Of a stretch of 36,762 nt of DNA, positions 1 through 7,959 are shown piece by piece. Positions within the stretch are counted from its first letter, which is position 1. Every line of letters begins with the position of its first letter. Origin of the DNA: CAYYUA01 sp964542585 (GTDB lineage: Bacteria > Bacteroidota > Bacteroidia > CAILMK01 > CAYYUA01); contig CAZIUI010000024.1 of the NCBI GenBank assembly GCA_964542585.1, positions 1 to 36,762 on the forward strand, written 5' to 3'. The position numbers and the translations under genes are program-made. Under the pieces are notes generated by a model. The model did no database searches. It was not told where the DNA came from and saw only the letters and a list, made by a program, of their open reading frames with translations.

Positions 1-1838
1 ATTGGAACCTGTCCCGGTCTCTATACTGGGGAACACCCATTCCGATCTGGATAACCGAGGATCGTAGTGAGATCAAATGCATTGGTTCATTAAAGGAACT
101 CAGACAGGAGGTCGATAAAGCCATTGAAGCCGGTTTTGAGCAATCGCCCCTTCCGGAGAACTATGACCCTCACAGGCCGTATGTGGATGAGGTTACCCTT
201 ATTTCCGATTCCGGGAAACCCATGAAGCGGGTAGAAGATGTCGTAGACGTCTGGTTTGACTCAGGAGCCATGCCCTACGCCCAGTGGCATTACCCCTTTG
301 AAAATCAGGACATCTTTAAGCAAAATTTCCCGGCAGACTTTATTGCCGAAGGCGTTGACCAGACAAGGGGATGGTTTTATACCTTGCATGTACTGGGCAC
401 CCTGCTCTACAACTCCGTAGCTTATCAGACGGTGATTGCCAATGGATTGGTGCTGGATAAAAACGGCAACAAAATGTCCAAGCGCCTTGGTAATGTAGTG
501 GATCCCTTTGATATGCTGAATGGGAAGGGATCAGATGCTACGCGCTGGTACATGGTGCACAATGCCCAGCTCTGGGATAACCTTAAATTTGATCCAGAAG
601 GGGTGGCCGAAACGCAGCGGAAATTCTTTGGGACGTTGTTTAACGTTTATGGCTTTTTCGCCTTGTATGCCAACATAGACGGCTTTACCTACAGTGAAGA
701 AGAAGTTCCCATTGAAAGTAGACCAGAGCTGGATCGCTGGATTATTTCCTTGCTTAACACCTTGGTGATGGATGTGAAAGTTTTAATGGATGATTACGAA
801 CCCACATGGGCGACCCGTAGAATACAGGATTTTGTTGTAGACCATTTGAGTAACTGGTACGTCCGCCTTTCCCGCAGACGCTTTTGGAAGGGGGAATACA
901 CTGAGGAAAAAATTGCAGCGTACCAGACGATCTATTACTGTTTGGAGACGATCACACACCTTATGGCTCCCTTTGCACCCTTTTACTCTGAGCAATTGTT
1001 CCAGGATCTGAACAACGTGAGTGGCCGTATAAATCAGGAATCAGTTCATTTGAGTTTTTACCCCTCCTATCATTCAAATTGGGTAGATAAAGACCTGGAG
1101 GATAAGATGGGCTTAGCCCAGGAAATTACTACGCAGGCCCTGTCCTTAAGAAAAAAAGAGGATGTTCGGGTTCGGCAGCCCCTTAACAAGGTGATTGTGG
1201 CAACAGTAGATGATAAAATCCGTAAACAGATTCAGGAAATGGAAGCCCTGATCAAGAGCGAGATTAACGTGAAGAAAATTGATTACATGGAAGATTCTTC
1301 CGATATCGTTGTAAAAAGCGCTAAACCGAATTTTAAGAAGTTAGGCCCCAAGTATGGCAAAAAAATGAAGGCCATTCAAAAGGTAATAGGAAACCTTGAG
1401 CAGGATGGTATTAACCAATTGGAAAGTGAAGGCCAACTCACCATCGAGGTGGATGGCGAAAATCTGGACCTTAGCCAGGATGATGTAGAAATCCTGACCG
1501 AGGATATCCCGGGCTGGCAGGTAGCAACGACCGGAAAGGTCACCATTGCTTTGGATGTAACTATAACAGAGTATTTACAGCTGGAAGGATTTTCAAGAGA
1601 GGTGGTTAACCGCATTCAACAGTTACGAAAGCAAAAAGGCCTCGATGTCACTGATCAGATCCAAGTGGATATCGCTGCCGATGAAACTTTGCAAAAAGCT
1701 ATTGAAGCCCACAGGGAATACATATCCCAGGAAACCCTGGCCAATGTGTTGCGTGTTGCTTCAAACGATATTACCGGTGAGAAGTACCAAATACATGAGC
1801 ATGAAGTTGTTCTAACACTTTCAAAATCAGATACTTAA
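1..1838 (+). CDS. ileS: Isoleucyl-tRNA synthetase, 5'-truncated by window edge
   Basis: Class I aminoacyl-tRNA synthetase that charges tRNA-Ile in the cytoplasm. The open frame runs in from the left edge (frame starting at base 3); the segment before the first internal ATG at 183 already reads as IleRS, with a SRSLYWGTPIPIW stretch from the catalytic domain. The KMSKR signature lies at 471-485. An anticodon-binding domain and the long C-terminal region typical of the eukaryote-like IleRS class used by many Bacteroidota follow. About 612 residues are visible, so roughly the N-terminal 45% (HIGH motif, editing domain) is outside the window. It is followed after 18 bases by the DksA-like gene and then lspA, a gene order I associate with Bacteroidota. 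Confidence 0.97.
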   Translation, partial: WNLSRSLYWGTPIPIWITEDRSEIKCIGSLKELRQEVDKAIEAGFEQSPLPENYDPHRPYVDEVTLISDSGKPMKRVEDVVDVWFDSGAMPYAQWHYPFENQDIFKQNFPADFIAEGVDQTRGWFYTLHVLGTLLYNSVAYQTVIANGLVLDKNGNKMSKRLGNVVDPFDMLNGKGSDATRWYMVHNAQLWDNLKFDPEGVAETQRKFFGTLFNVYGFFALYANIDGFTYSEEEVPIESRPELDRWIISLLNTLVMDVKVLMDDYEPTWATRRIQDFVVDHLSNWYVRLSRRRFWKGEYTEEKIAAYQTIYYCLETITHLMAPFAPFYSEQLFQDLNNVSGRINQESVHLSFYPSYHSNWVDKDLEDKMGLAQEITTQALSLRKKEDVRVRQPLNKVIVATVDDKIRKQIQEMEALIKSEINVKKIDYMEDSSDIVVKSAKPNFKKLGPKYGKKMKAIQKVIGNLEQDGINQLESEGQLTIEVDGENLDLSQDDVEILTEDIPGWQVATTGKVTIALDVTITEYLQLEGFSREVVNRIQQLRKQKGLDVTDQIQVDIAADETLQKAIEAHREYISQETLANVLRVASNDITGEKYQIHEHEVVLTLSKSDT

Positions 1839-1856
1839 AAACTAATCGCAATTACT

Positions 1857-2270
1857 ATGACCGAATCCAATAACAATAACCAAAACCAAGCAAAGAAAGC
1901 CCGTTATTCAGACGCTGATTTGGAAGAGTTTCGCCAAGTGATCAACGAAAAATTAGATAAAGCCCGACAGGATTATGAGCATTACCTGGAAGCTGTGAAA
2001 AATCCCAATGAGCATGGAGTAGAGGAGCATAATCCTTCCAATAAGATGTTCGAAGAGACCAATGCGGCTTCGGATAAAGAATACATGAGTCAGCTTGCTG
2101 AACGTCAGCGCCAGTTTATCCAGAACCTGGAAGATGCGCTTGTACGTATCGAAAACAAGACTTATGGGATTTGCCGGGTTACGGGCGAGCTGATCTCCAA
2201 AGAACGCCTTAAAGCCGTCCCGCATACCACTATTAGTATCAAAGCAAAACAAGAGCAAGACAAGCGTTGA
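1857..2270 (+). CDS. DksA/TraR-family regulator with degenerate zinc finger
   Basis: 137-residue protein of the DksA/TraR family, whose members bind RNA polymerase through its secondary channel. A basic and acidic N-terminal helical region (coiled coil around residues 20-100) precedes the C-terminal globular part, with YGICRVTGELISKERL in place of the usual zinc finger. Only one of the four expected cysteines is present, so metal binding is doubtful. The stop codon overlaps the TTG start of lspA, which suggests translational coupling. The start is the ATG 18 bases after ileS. The family assignment is firm; the regulatory target is unknown. Confidence 0.88.
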   Translation: MTESNNNNQNQAKKARYSDADLEEFRQVINEKLDKARQDYEHYLEAVKNPNEHGVEEHNPSNKMFEETNAASDKEYMSQLAERQRQFIQNLEDALVRIENKTYGICRVTGELISKERLKAVPHTTISIKAKQEQDKR

Positions 2271-2824
2271 GCAGATATAAGAAGGCGTTTTTGATCGTTT
2301 TGGGTATCCTCCTTTTAGATCAAGTATTTAAGTTGTGGATACGAACTAACATGTACCTGGGTGAAGAAATCCGGATTTTTGATTGGTTCCGCTTGCACTT
2401 TACCGAAAACAGCGGAATGGCTTTTGGCCTGAAATTCGGCGGTGATATTGGAAAAATAGTGCTTACGCTCTTTCGGGTGGGTGCAGCCGGTATGATTACT
2501 TGGGGTGTAACCCGCCTTATTCGGAATGGCGCAAATTGGGGAATGATCGTATTTGCCTGTTTTATTTTAGGTGGAGCCGTTGGAAATATTTTGGACAGTA
2601 TTTTCTACGGGGTCATCTTTGACTATAGTGGGTTGTTCTATGGTCGTGTTGTGGATATGCTCTATTTTCCTTTGTATGAAGGGATCTGCCCTGCCTGGGT
2701 TCCCTTTTATGGAAACCAACACCTGATCTTCTTCAGGCCGGTTTTCAATATTGCAGACAGCGCCATTACTATAGGGGTAATTGCGATTTTGTTCTTTTAC
2801 AGGAACATTTTTGATAAACTCTAA
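2267..2824 (+). CDS. lspA: Lipoprotein signal peptidase (signal peptidase II)
   Basis: Inner-membrane aspartyl protease that cleaves the signal peptide of prolipoproteins before the lipid-modified cysteine. 185 residues with about four membrane segments. Family motifs are ENSGMAFG at residues 47-54 and the two catalytic aspartates in VVDM (D130) and NIADS (D164). A stretch of about 25 residues between the two aspartate motifs is a common addition in Bacteroidota. The start is TTG, embedded in the stop of the upstream gene (TTGA overlap); the next ATG would remove the first membrane segment. Several lipobox proteins in this window (M1 peptidase, sugar-dehydrogenase-like protein, 32089-33036) are its likely substrates. 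Confidence 0.95.
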   Translation: MSRYKKAFLIVLGILLLDQVFKLWIRTNMYLGEEIRIFDWFRLHFTENSGMAFGLKFGGDIGKIVLTLFRVGAAGMITWGVTRLIRNGANWGMIVFACFILGGAVGNILDSIFYGVIFDYSGLFYGRVVDMLYFPLYEGICPAWVPFYGNQHLIFFRPVFNIADSAITIGVIAILFFYRNIFDKL

Positions 2825-2993
2825 GTCCTTTGAGCTTTCAGGGATTGCGTCAGTTCCGCGGATACCCAAACCAACTACCAAGACCAGAGGTATTTTAATC
2901 CTTGATAGTACATGTAACTGCTAATTTGCTATAGCTCGTGTACACGAAGGGTTGATCACAAGAGCCTGTAAATCATATACTAGCACTAGCTAT

Positions 2994-5900
2994 TTAAGTT
3001 TCCATTTCAACCACCAGATCCCCTTGATCTAGCATGGTTCCCTCTTCCAAATGAAGCTTTTTAATAATTCCTGCCTGTTGGGCTGTCACGGTGCTTTCCA
3101 TCTTCATGGCTTCAAATACGAATAAAGGCGTTTGCTTTTCCACGTTGTCGCCTTCACTCACGAGGTAACGGGATAACTTACCTTGTAGCGGTGCCCCGAT
3201 CTCATTGGGTCCATCGGCTTTTGGCCGTTTAACGCGGCTTGATTCCACCGCCTCATCCTTGATCTCAATGTTCCGGTTCTGGCCGTTAAGCTTCAGGAAC
3301 ACGGTTCGTATTCCATCATCATCGGGCTCACTTATTTCCAAAAATTGAACGATAATGGTTTTCCCCTGGTCAATTTCGATCAAGATTTCTTCATTGTTCT
3401 GTAAGCCAAATAAAAAAGCCGGAGTTGGAATCCGCGACACGTCCCCGTACTCCATACGGCTCCGGTAAAAATCATCGTAGACCTTGGGATATAGCTTGTA
3501 GGAAAGGAAATCCAGAAAATTGCGCTGCTCATCATATTTTTCCTGAAACTCCGCAAATTCCTTTTCAAAATCTACAGGCTCTAAATGAGCATTGGGACGG
3601 TCCGTGAAGGGTTGCTCGCCTTTCAGGACAATATTCTGAAGTTCAGGAGGAAAGCCTCCATGGGGCTGCCCTAATTCACCACGGAAAAAGGATTTGACAG
3701 AATCCGGGAAGGATATTTCATGCCCTTTATCCAAGATATCCTGTGGCGTATAGCCATTGGAGGTCATAAAAAGGGCCATATCGCCCACCACTTTGGAAGA
3801 TGGCGTAACTTTCACAATGTCCCCGAACATTTGGTTAACGTGCTGGTAATTGTACTTGATAGTCTCAAAGTGGTCCTCCAGTCCCATTCCTCGAGCCTGG
3901 GGGCCCAGGTTGGAATATTGACCTCCAGGAATCTCGTGCTCATAAACCTCAGCTGTTCCTGCTTTCAAATCACTTTCAAAGGGGTAGTAGTATTCCCGCA
4001 CATCCCGCCAGTAATTGGAAAATTCATTAAGGGATGCCTTATCAAATGGCTGGTGGCGATTACTATTGGCTTCCATGGAATAAACCAAGGAGTTGAAGTT
4101 AGGCTGGGAAGTTAAACCAGACATGGAGGCGAGGGCCACGTCCACCACATCCACCCCGGCTTCAATAGCTTTCAGGTAAGTAGCCGTTTGCATGGAGGAG
4201 GTATCGTGGGTATGAAGATGAACTGGGATGTTTACGGTGTTCTTCAATTCTCCGATCAATAGTTCGGCGGCATAGGGCTTTACCAAGCCGGCCATGTCTT
4301 TAATGGCTAAGATATGGGCACCCTGATCTTCTAGCTGCTTAGCCAGATCTAAGTAGTACTGCAAGTCATACTTCTCACGGCTTGGATCGGTGATATCCCC
4401 AGTATAGCACAAGCAGGCTTCAGCAATGGCATTGGTTCGCTGTCGTATGGTTTGAATAGAAACTTTCATAGCCTCGACCCAGTTCAGGGAGTCGAAAACC
4501 CTGAAAACATCAATGCCGGTCTCCCAAGCTTTTTCAATAAATTTTTCGATGAGGTTATCCGGGTAAGCAGTATAGCCAACCGCATTGGAGCCCCTTAGCA
4601 GCATTTGAAGCATGATATTGGGCATGGCTTTGCGTAAACGTTGGAGCCGCTCCCAGGGATCTTCCTTCAGAAAGCGCATGGCAACGTCAAAAGTGGCACC
4701 ACCCCATACTTCCATGCTGAACGTCTGGGGATGGTGCATGGCATAACTAGCGGCTACGCTCTCCATATCTAACGTACGAACCCTCGTGGCCAACAGGCTC
4801 TGATGAGCATCCCGGAAGGTGGTGTCGGTGTAATGGATGGCTTTCTCAGCTTTTAGCCAATCAGCAAGGCCACTAGGTCCCCATTCTTCCAGTTTTTGCT
4901 TTGTACCTGAGGGGCAGGAGTCAAATGGGTTGTATTCCGGGACCGTTGGCGTTCGAAAGGTTTTACGGGGATCAATATACTTGACGTCTTTATTGCCGTT
5001 GACGATAACATCCGCCAAGTATTTCAACGTACGCGTACCACGATCAAGGCGTGGAGGGAAATTGAAAAGCTCAGGATGCTCATCGATGAATTGGACCGTT
5101 GCATAACCCTGGTTAAAAACAGGATTCGTAATTACATTATCTAAAAAAGCGATATTGGTAATGACGCCTCTTATCCGGAATTCCGCTAAAGCACGGTGCA
5201 TGCGGTCGCTAGCGCCTTTCAATGATCGCCCGTAGGCAGACACTTTCACCAATAGAGAATCGAAAAACGGGGAAATTCTTACACCCGGGTAAGAACTGCC
5301 TTCATCCAGGCGTATACCAAAACCTGCGGCATTTCGGTAGGCTATTACGCGACCATAATCAGGTTGAAAGTTGTTTTCTGGGTCTTCGGTAGTGATACGA
5401 CATTGGATGGCATATCCATGGTAATTGACTTTCTCTCCATCTTCGATATTGATGTACGGATCGCTTAGCGGAGAGCCTTGAGCAATAAGAATCTGGGATC
5501 GTACGATATCAACATCTGTAATCATTTCAGTAACCGTATGCTCAACCTGGATACGGGGATTTACCTCTATAAAATACAGCTGCTCATGGCGGTCCATGAG
5601 GAATTCTACTGTTCCAGCGTTGTTATACCCAACATGCTGACCCATGGTTAGGGCGTAGTCGTAAAGTTGCTGCTTGGTTTCGGCTGAAACATTAGGAGCT
5701 GGCGCTACTTCCACAACTTTCTGAAACCTGCGCTGAACGGAGCAGTCCCGCTCATATAGATGGACTAGTTTCCCGTAGTGGTCCCCAAGGATCTGGACCT
5801 CTAGGTGCTTAGGCTGCTCAATAAACTTTTCAATGAAAACGGTATCCTCACCAAAAGCTTTCCCTGCCTCATTTTTCGCTTCGTCAAATGCCCGCAGGAG

Positions 5901-6455
5901 CTCTTCCCTGGAATAGACTACCCGCATGCCGCGACCGCCACCCCCGGCTGCTGCTTTGATAATGACCGGATAACCGATGCGGTCCGCTTCTTGTTGGGCC
6001 AAGTTGACGTCCGAAAGGTCTACTTGACTATCTTCAATAACCGGAACGTCAACTTCCCTTGCTACAGCTTTCGCCTGTTTTTTGTCGCCTAGCCGAGTCA
6101 TGACCTCGGGTTCCGGGCCAATAAATTGAATGCCTTCTTCCCTGCAACGCTGGGCGAAGGTGACATTCTCCGAAAGAAAGCCATACCCCGGGTGGATGGC
6201 ATCAATCTGCTTATTCTTGGCGAGGTTAATAATCTCCTCAATGTTGAGATAAGGCTTAAGGGGGTCGTCCTCAAGTCCTACTTGATAGGCCTCATCGGCT
6301 TTGAAACGGTGAAGGGAATAACGATCCTCGTAGGTATAAACAGCAACGGTCCGGATATGTAGCTCAGTTGCCGCTCGCATGATCCGAATGGCTATTTCGC
6401 CACGATTGGCAACTAAAAGGCGATTAAATGCCTTAGGCGTTTCAGCTTTTGACAT
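2994..6455 (-). CDS. pyc: Pyruvate carboxylase
   Basis: Biotin enzyme that carboxylates pyruvate to oxaloacetate, an anaplerotic step. At 1153 residues it is the full-length single-chain form. The order is biotin carboxylase/ATP-grasp domain (about 12-470, glycine-rich loop AAAGGGGRGMR near 168-178), carboxyltransferase domain starting near residue 543 (TDTTFRDAHQS) with the carboxylatable lysine K719 in AIKDMAG, and a C-terminal biotin carrier domain with FEAMKMES, biotinyl lysine K1118. It converges on lspA across about 170 bases. The ATG at 6455 gives the usual N-terminus shortly before RLLVANRGEIA. It is probably transcribed from the 219-base gap upstream. Confidence 0.98.
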   Translation of the reverse strand: MSKAETPKAFNRLLVANRGEIAIRIMRAATELHIRTVAVYTYEDRYSLHRFKADEAYQVGLEDDPLKPYLNIEEIINLAKNKQIDAIHPGYGFLSENVTFAQRCREEGIQFIGPEPEVMTRLGDKKQAKAVAREVDVPVIEDSQVDLSDVNLAQQEADRIGYPVIIKAAAGGGGRGMRVVYSREELLRAFDEAKNEAGKAFGEDTVFIEKFIEQPKHLEVQILGDHYGKLVHLYERDCSVQRRFQKVVEVAPAPNVSAETKQQLYDYALTMGQHVGYNNAGTVEFLMDRHEQLYFIEVNPRIQVEHTVTEMITDVDIVRSQILIAQGSPLSDPYINIEDGEKVNYHGYAIQCRITTEDPENNFQPDYGRVIAYRNAAGFGIRLDEGSSYPGVRISPFFDSLLVKVSAYGRSLKGASDRMHRALAEFRIRGVITNIAFLDNVITNPVFNQGYATVQFIDEHPELFNFPPRLDRGTRTLKYLADVIVNGNKDVKYIDPRKTFRTPTVPEYNPFDSCPSGTKQKLEEWGPSGLADWLKAEKAIHYTDTTFRDAHQSLLATRVRTLDMESVAASYAMHHPQTFSMEVWGGATFDVAMRFLKEDPWERLQRLRKAMPNIMLQMLLRGSNAVGYTAYPDNLIEKFIEKAWETGIDVFRVFDSLNWVEAMKVSIQTIRQRTNAIAEACLCYTGDITDPSREKYDLQYYLDLAKQLEDQGAHILAIKDMAGLVKPYAAELLIGELKNTVNIPVHLHTHDTSSMQTATYLKAIEAGVDVVDVALASMSGLTSQPNFNSLVYSMEANSNRHQPFDKASLNEFSNYWRDVREYYYPFESDLKAGTAEVYEHEIPGGQYSNLGPQARGMGLEDHFETIKYNYQHVNQMFGDIVKVTPSSKVVGDMALFMTSNGYTPQDILDKGHEISFPDSVKSFFRGELGQPHGGFPPELQNIVLKGEQPFTDRPNAHLEPVDFEKEFAEFQEKYDEQRNFLDFLSYKLYPKVYDDFYRSRMEYGDVSRIPTPAFLFGLQNNEEILIEIDQGKTIIVQFLEISEPDDDGIRTVFLKLNGQNRNIEIKDEAVESSRVKRPKADGPNEIGAPLQGKLSRYLVSEGDNVEKQTPLFVFEAMKMESTVTAQQAGIIKKLHLEEGTMLDQGDLVVEMET

Positions 6456-6674
6456 GAATTGTGTTATTTATGAGAAAGGTAGGTTTTGCCAATCATTTTT
6501 TTGAGCTTATAAAAAGCTATGATGTTATGTCAAAAAGTTAGGTATCTTACTCATAATCTACCAAATAAAGGTAAGGCATTGGAAAAAAAACATTACTTGA
6601 CTTGGGCTTTACACGATAGTAGTTGTGTGAATGAGAATTTGGAGGAAAAGGCCAACTCGCAGGCAAGGTAGCCT

Positions 6675-6875
6675 TCAGTTGTCACGGTCACTCTTATCCA
6701 GGCGCTGCTCAAGTGCGCTTATTCGCTCTTCAATCTGGATGAGCTTTTGAAGGATCAAAATATGGGTCTGTTTGGCGTCAATGCCGACTGGGCTATCCGG
6801 ATTTTCTATTAATTGCTGAATAGCCTCATATTCGGATTCGGTGATGGTCAGTTGCTTTTTAGGATCGCTATTCAT
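6675..6875 (-). CDS. Small coiled-coil protein of unknown function
   Basis: 66-residue acidic protein with ATG start, 36 bases downstream of the YeeZ-like gene on the same strand. The second half (about residues 40-62) has regular heptad-like spacing of Leu, Ile and Glu, suggesting a short coiled coil. No signal peptide, membrane segment or catalytic motif is seen. The reading frame has normal codon usage and is not shadowed by a better frame, so I accept it as a gene, probably co-transcribed with its upstream neighbour. Function unknown. Confidence 0.6.
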   Translation of the reverse strand: MNSDPKKQLTITESEYEAIQQLIENPDSPVGIDAKQTHILILQKLIQIEERISALEQRLDKSDRDN

Positions 6876-6911
6876 AGGTCAGGAGTTTTTGATATCTAAA
6901 AAACTTGCCGG

Positions 6912-7757
6912 CTACGATGCACCAGCCAGGCAAATGTCCAATACCGCCACTGGGTCGGGGTATTGAAAAGTAAAGTTCAAGGTCTCTTTAATTTTCCGAT
7001 TGCTCACCACTTTGAAAGTTGGTGGCTCCTCCGTTGTCATAGCTGGGGGGAAGGCACTCAGGAGCTCAGCAGCATGTTCATAGTAGGCTTGTCGAGTAGG
7101 AGCCTTATCGGCTACAACATTGAAAGTCTCACCCCAAGCGCCCTGGGCTATTACCGCTTCCATTGCTGACACGGCATCATCCCTGTGAACGAGGTTCAGG
7201 CGGTCATAAGCATGTTTTTGATTAGCCACAAAAGCGAGGAATTTATGTGGAACCCGGTCATAACCAATCAAGCCACCAAACCGAAGCACCGTAGTATGGA
7301 AATAGGGATGATTGTGCAGGGCATTTTCGGTTCCAACAAGAGCGCGGCCATTTTTACGCTTAGGATGGAGTAGGGTGTACTCATCCACCGTTTCATTGTT
7401 CTTCGGATAAACGGAAGTAGAGCTGATAAATAAAACCTTTTCAACGCCATTCTCTGCCGCTGCCACCGCTATCATGCGCATCCTGTCTACATAGTCCCCC
7501 ATTTTACCGTCAACCTTACTAGGGGGCACATCAATGATGAGAATATTGGTAGCTAAGAACTTTTTTAACCGGTTTGCGCTTACGTGCTCATTCAAATCAA
7601 TTAAATAGGATTCTATTCCTGCTGCATCCAGTTCCTCCTGCCTTCTAATGGTGGTGGTAGAGCCTTTTAAGATATGGCCTTCTGCCATTAATCGTTGAGC
7701 AAGTGGCATACCCAACCAGCCACATCCCAAGATACTCACTGTTTCCTTATTAGCCAT
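6912..7757 (-). CDS. YeeZ-like NAD(P)-binding SDR-family protein
   Basis: 281-residue protein of the extended short-chain dehydrogenase/epimerase superfamily. A Rossmann nucleotide-binding motif ILGCGWLGMPLA is near the N-terminus, followed by a strand ending in FISSTSVYP and a downstream region starting VLRFGGLIG. The usual YxxxK catalytic pair is not evident, as in the YeeZ-type subgroup, so the reaction is unknown. The gene is divergent from the M1 peptidase gene; a TAnnTTTG element at 7800-7807 and a small hairpin at 7766-7783 lie in its upstream region. Confidence 0.82.
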   Translation of the reverse strand: MANKETVSILGCGWLGMPLAQRLMAEGHILKGSTTTIRRQEELDAAGIESYLIDLNEHVSANRLKKFLATNILIIDVPPSKVDGKMGDYVDRMRMIAVAAAENGVEKVLFISSTSVYPKNNETVDEYTLLHPKRKNGRALVGTENALHNHPYFHTTVLRFGGLIGYDRVPHKFLAFVANQKHAYDRLNLVHRDDAVSAMEAVIAQGAWGETFNVVADKAPTRQAYYEHAAELLSAFPPAMTTEEPPTFKVVSNRKIKETLNFTFQYPDPVAVLDICLAGAS

Positions 7758-7765
7758 AACATGAC

Positions 7766-7783
7766 AACAGCATTAACGCTGTT
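7766..7783 (-). other. Hairpin in presumed 5' leader of the SDR gene
   Basis: Perfect 6-bp inverted repeat AACAGC / GCTGTT with a 6-base loop, ending 8 bases from the SDR ATG on the minus strand. It would fold within the leader if transcription starts just after the -7 candidate at 7800-7807. No function is known. Confidence 0.35.
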
Positions 7784-7799
7784 GGATTTTAAAAACGTG

Positions 7800-7807
7800 C
7801 AAAATTA
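7800..7807 (-). promoter_or_regulatory. Candidate Bacteroidota -7 element for the SDR gene
   Basis: Reads TAATTTTG on the minus strand, an exact match to the Bacteroidota TAnnTTTG element, 42 bases before the SDR start codon. I see no clear TTG at the expected -33 position. Confidence 0.4.
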
Positions 7808-7927
7808 AGGATTGCCCTACATAACGGAAATACGCCTAACAAAGTTGAAGGGTTTCCCTACGATCCCTTCATCTTTTATAGGTGCTTCTTAATTGAATGC
7901 CTGTTTAACAGGAATCTATTCAACTTG

Positions 7928-7935
7928 TATTTTTG
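7928..7935 (+). promoter_or_regulatory. Candidate Bacteroidota -7 element for the M1 peptidase gene
   Basis: Reads TATTTTTG, matching TAnnTTTG, and lies 24 bases before the ATG at 7960. No convincing -33 TTG at the normal spacing. Confidence 0.4.
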
Positions 7936-7959
7936 GGCCGTTACTAAAAATGCTAACCT

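Noticed and set aside
2940..2990. Short palindromes (CGTGTACACG and CTAGCACTAGC) between lspA and pyc
   Set aside because: Too short, without T-tract or repetition, to call a terminator or site.
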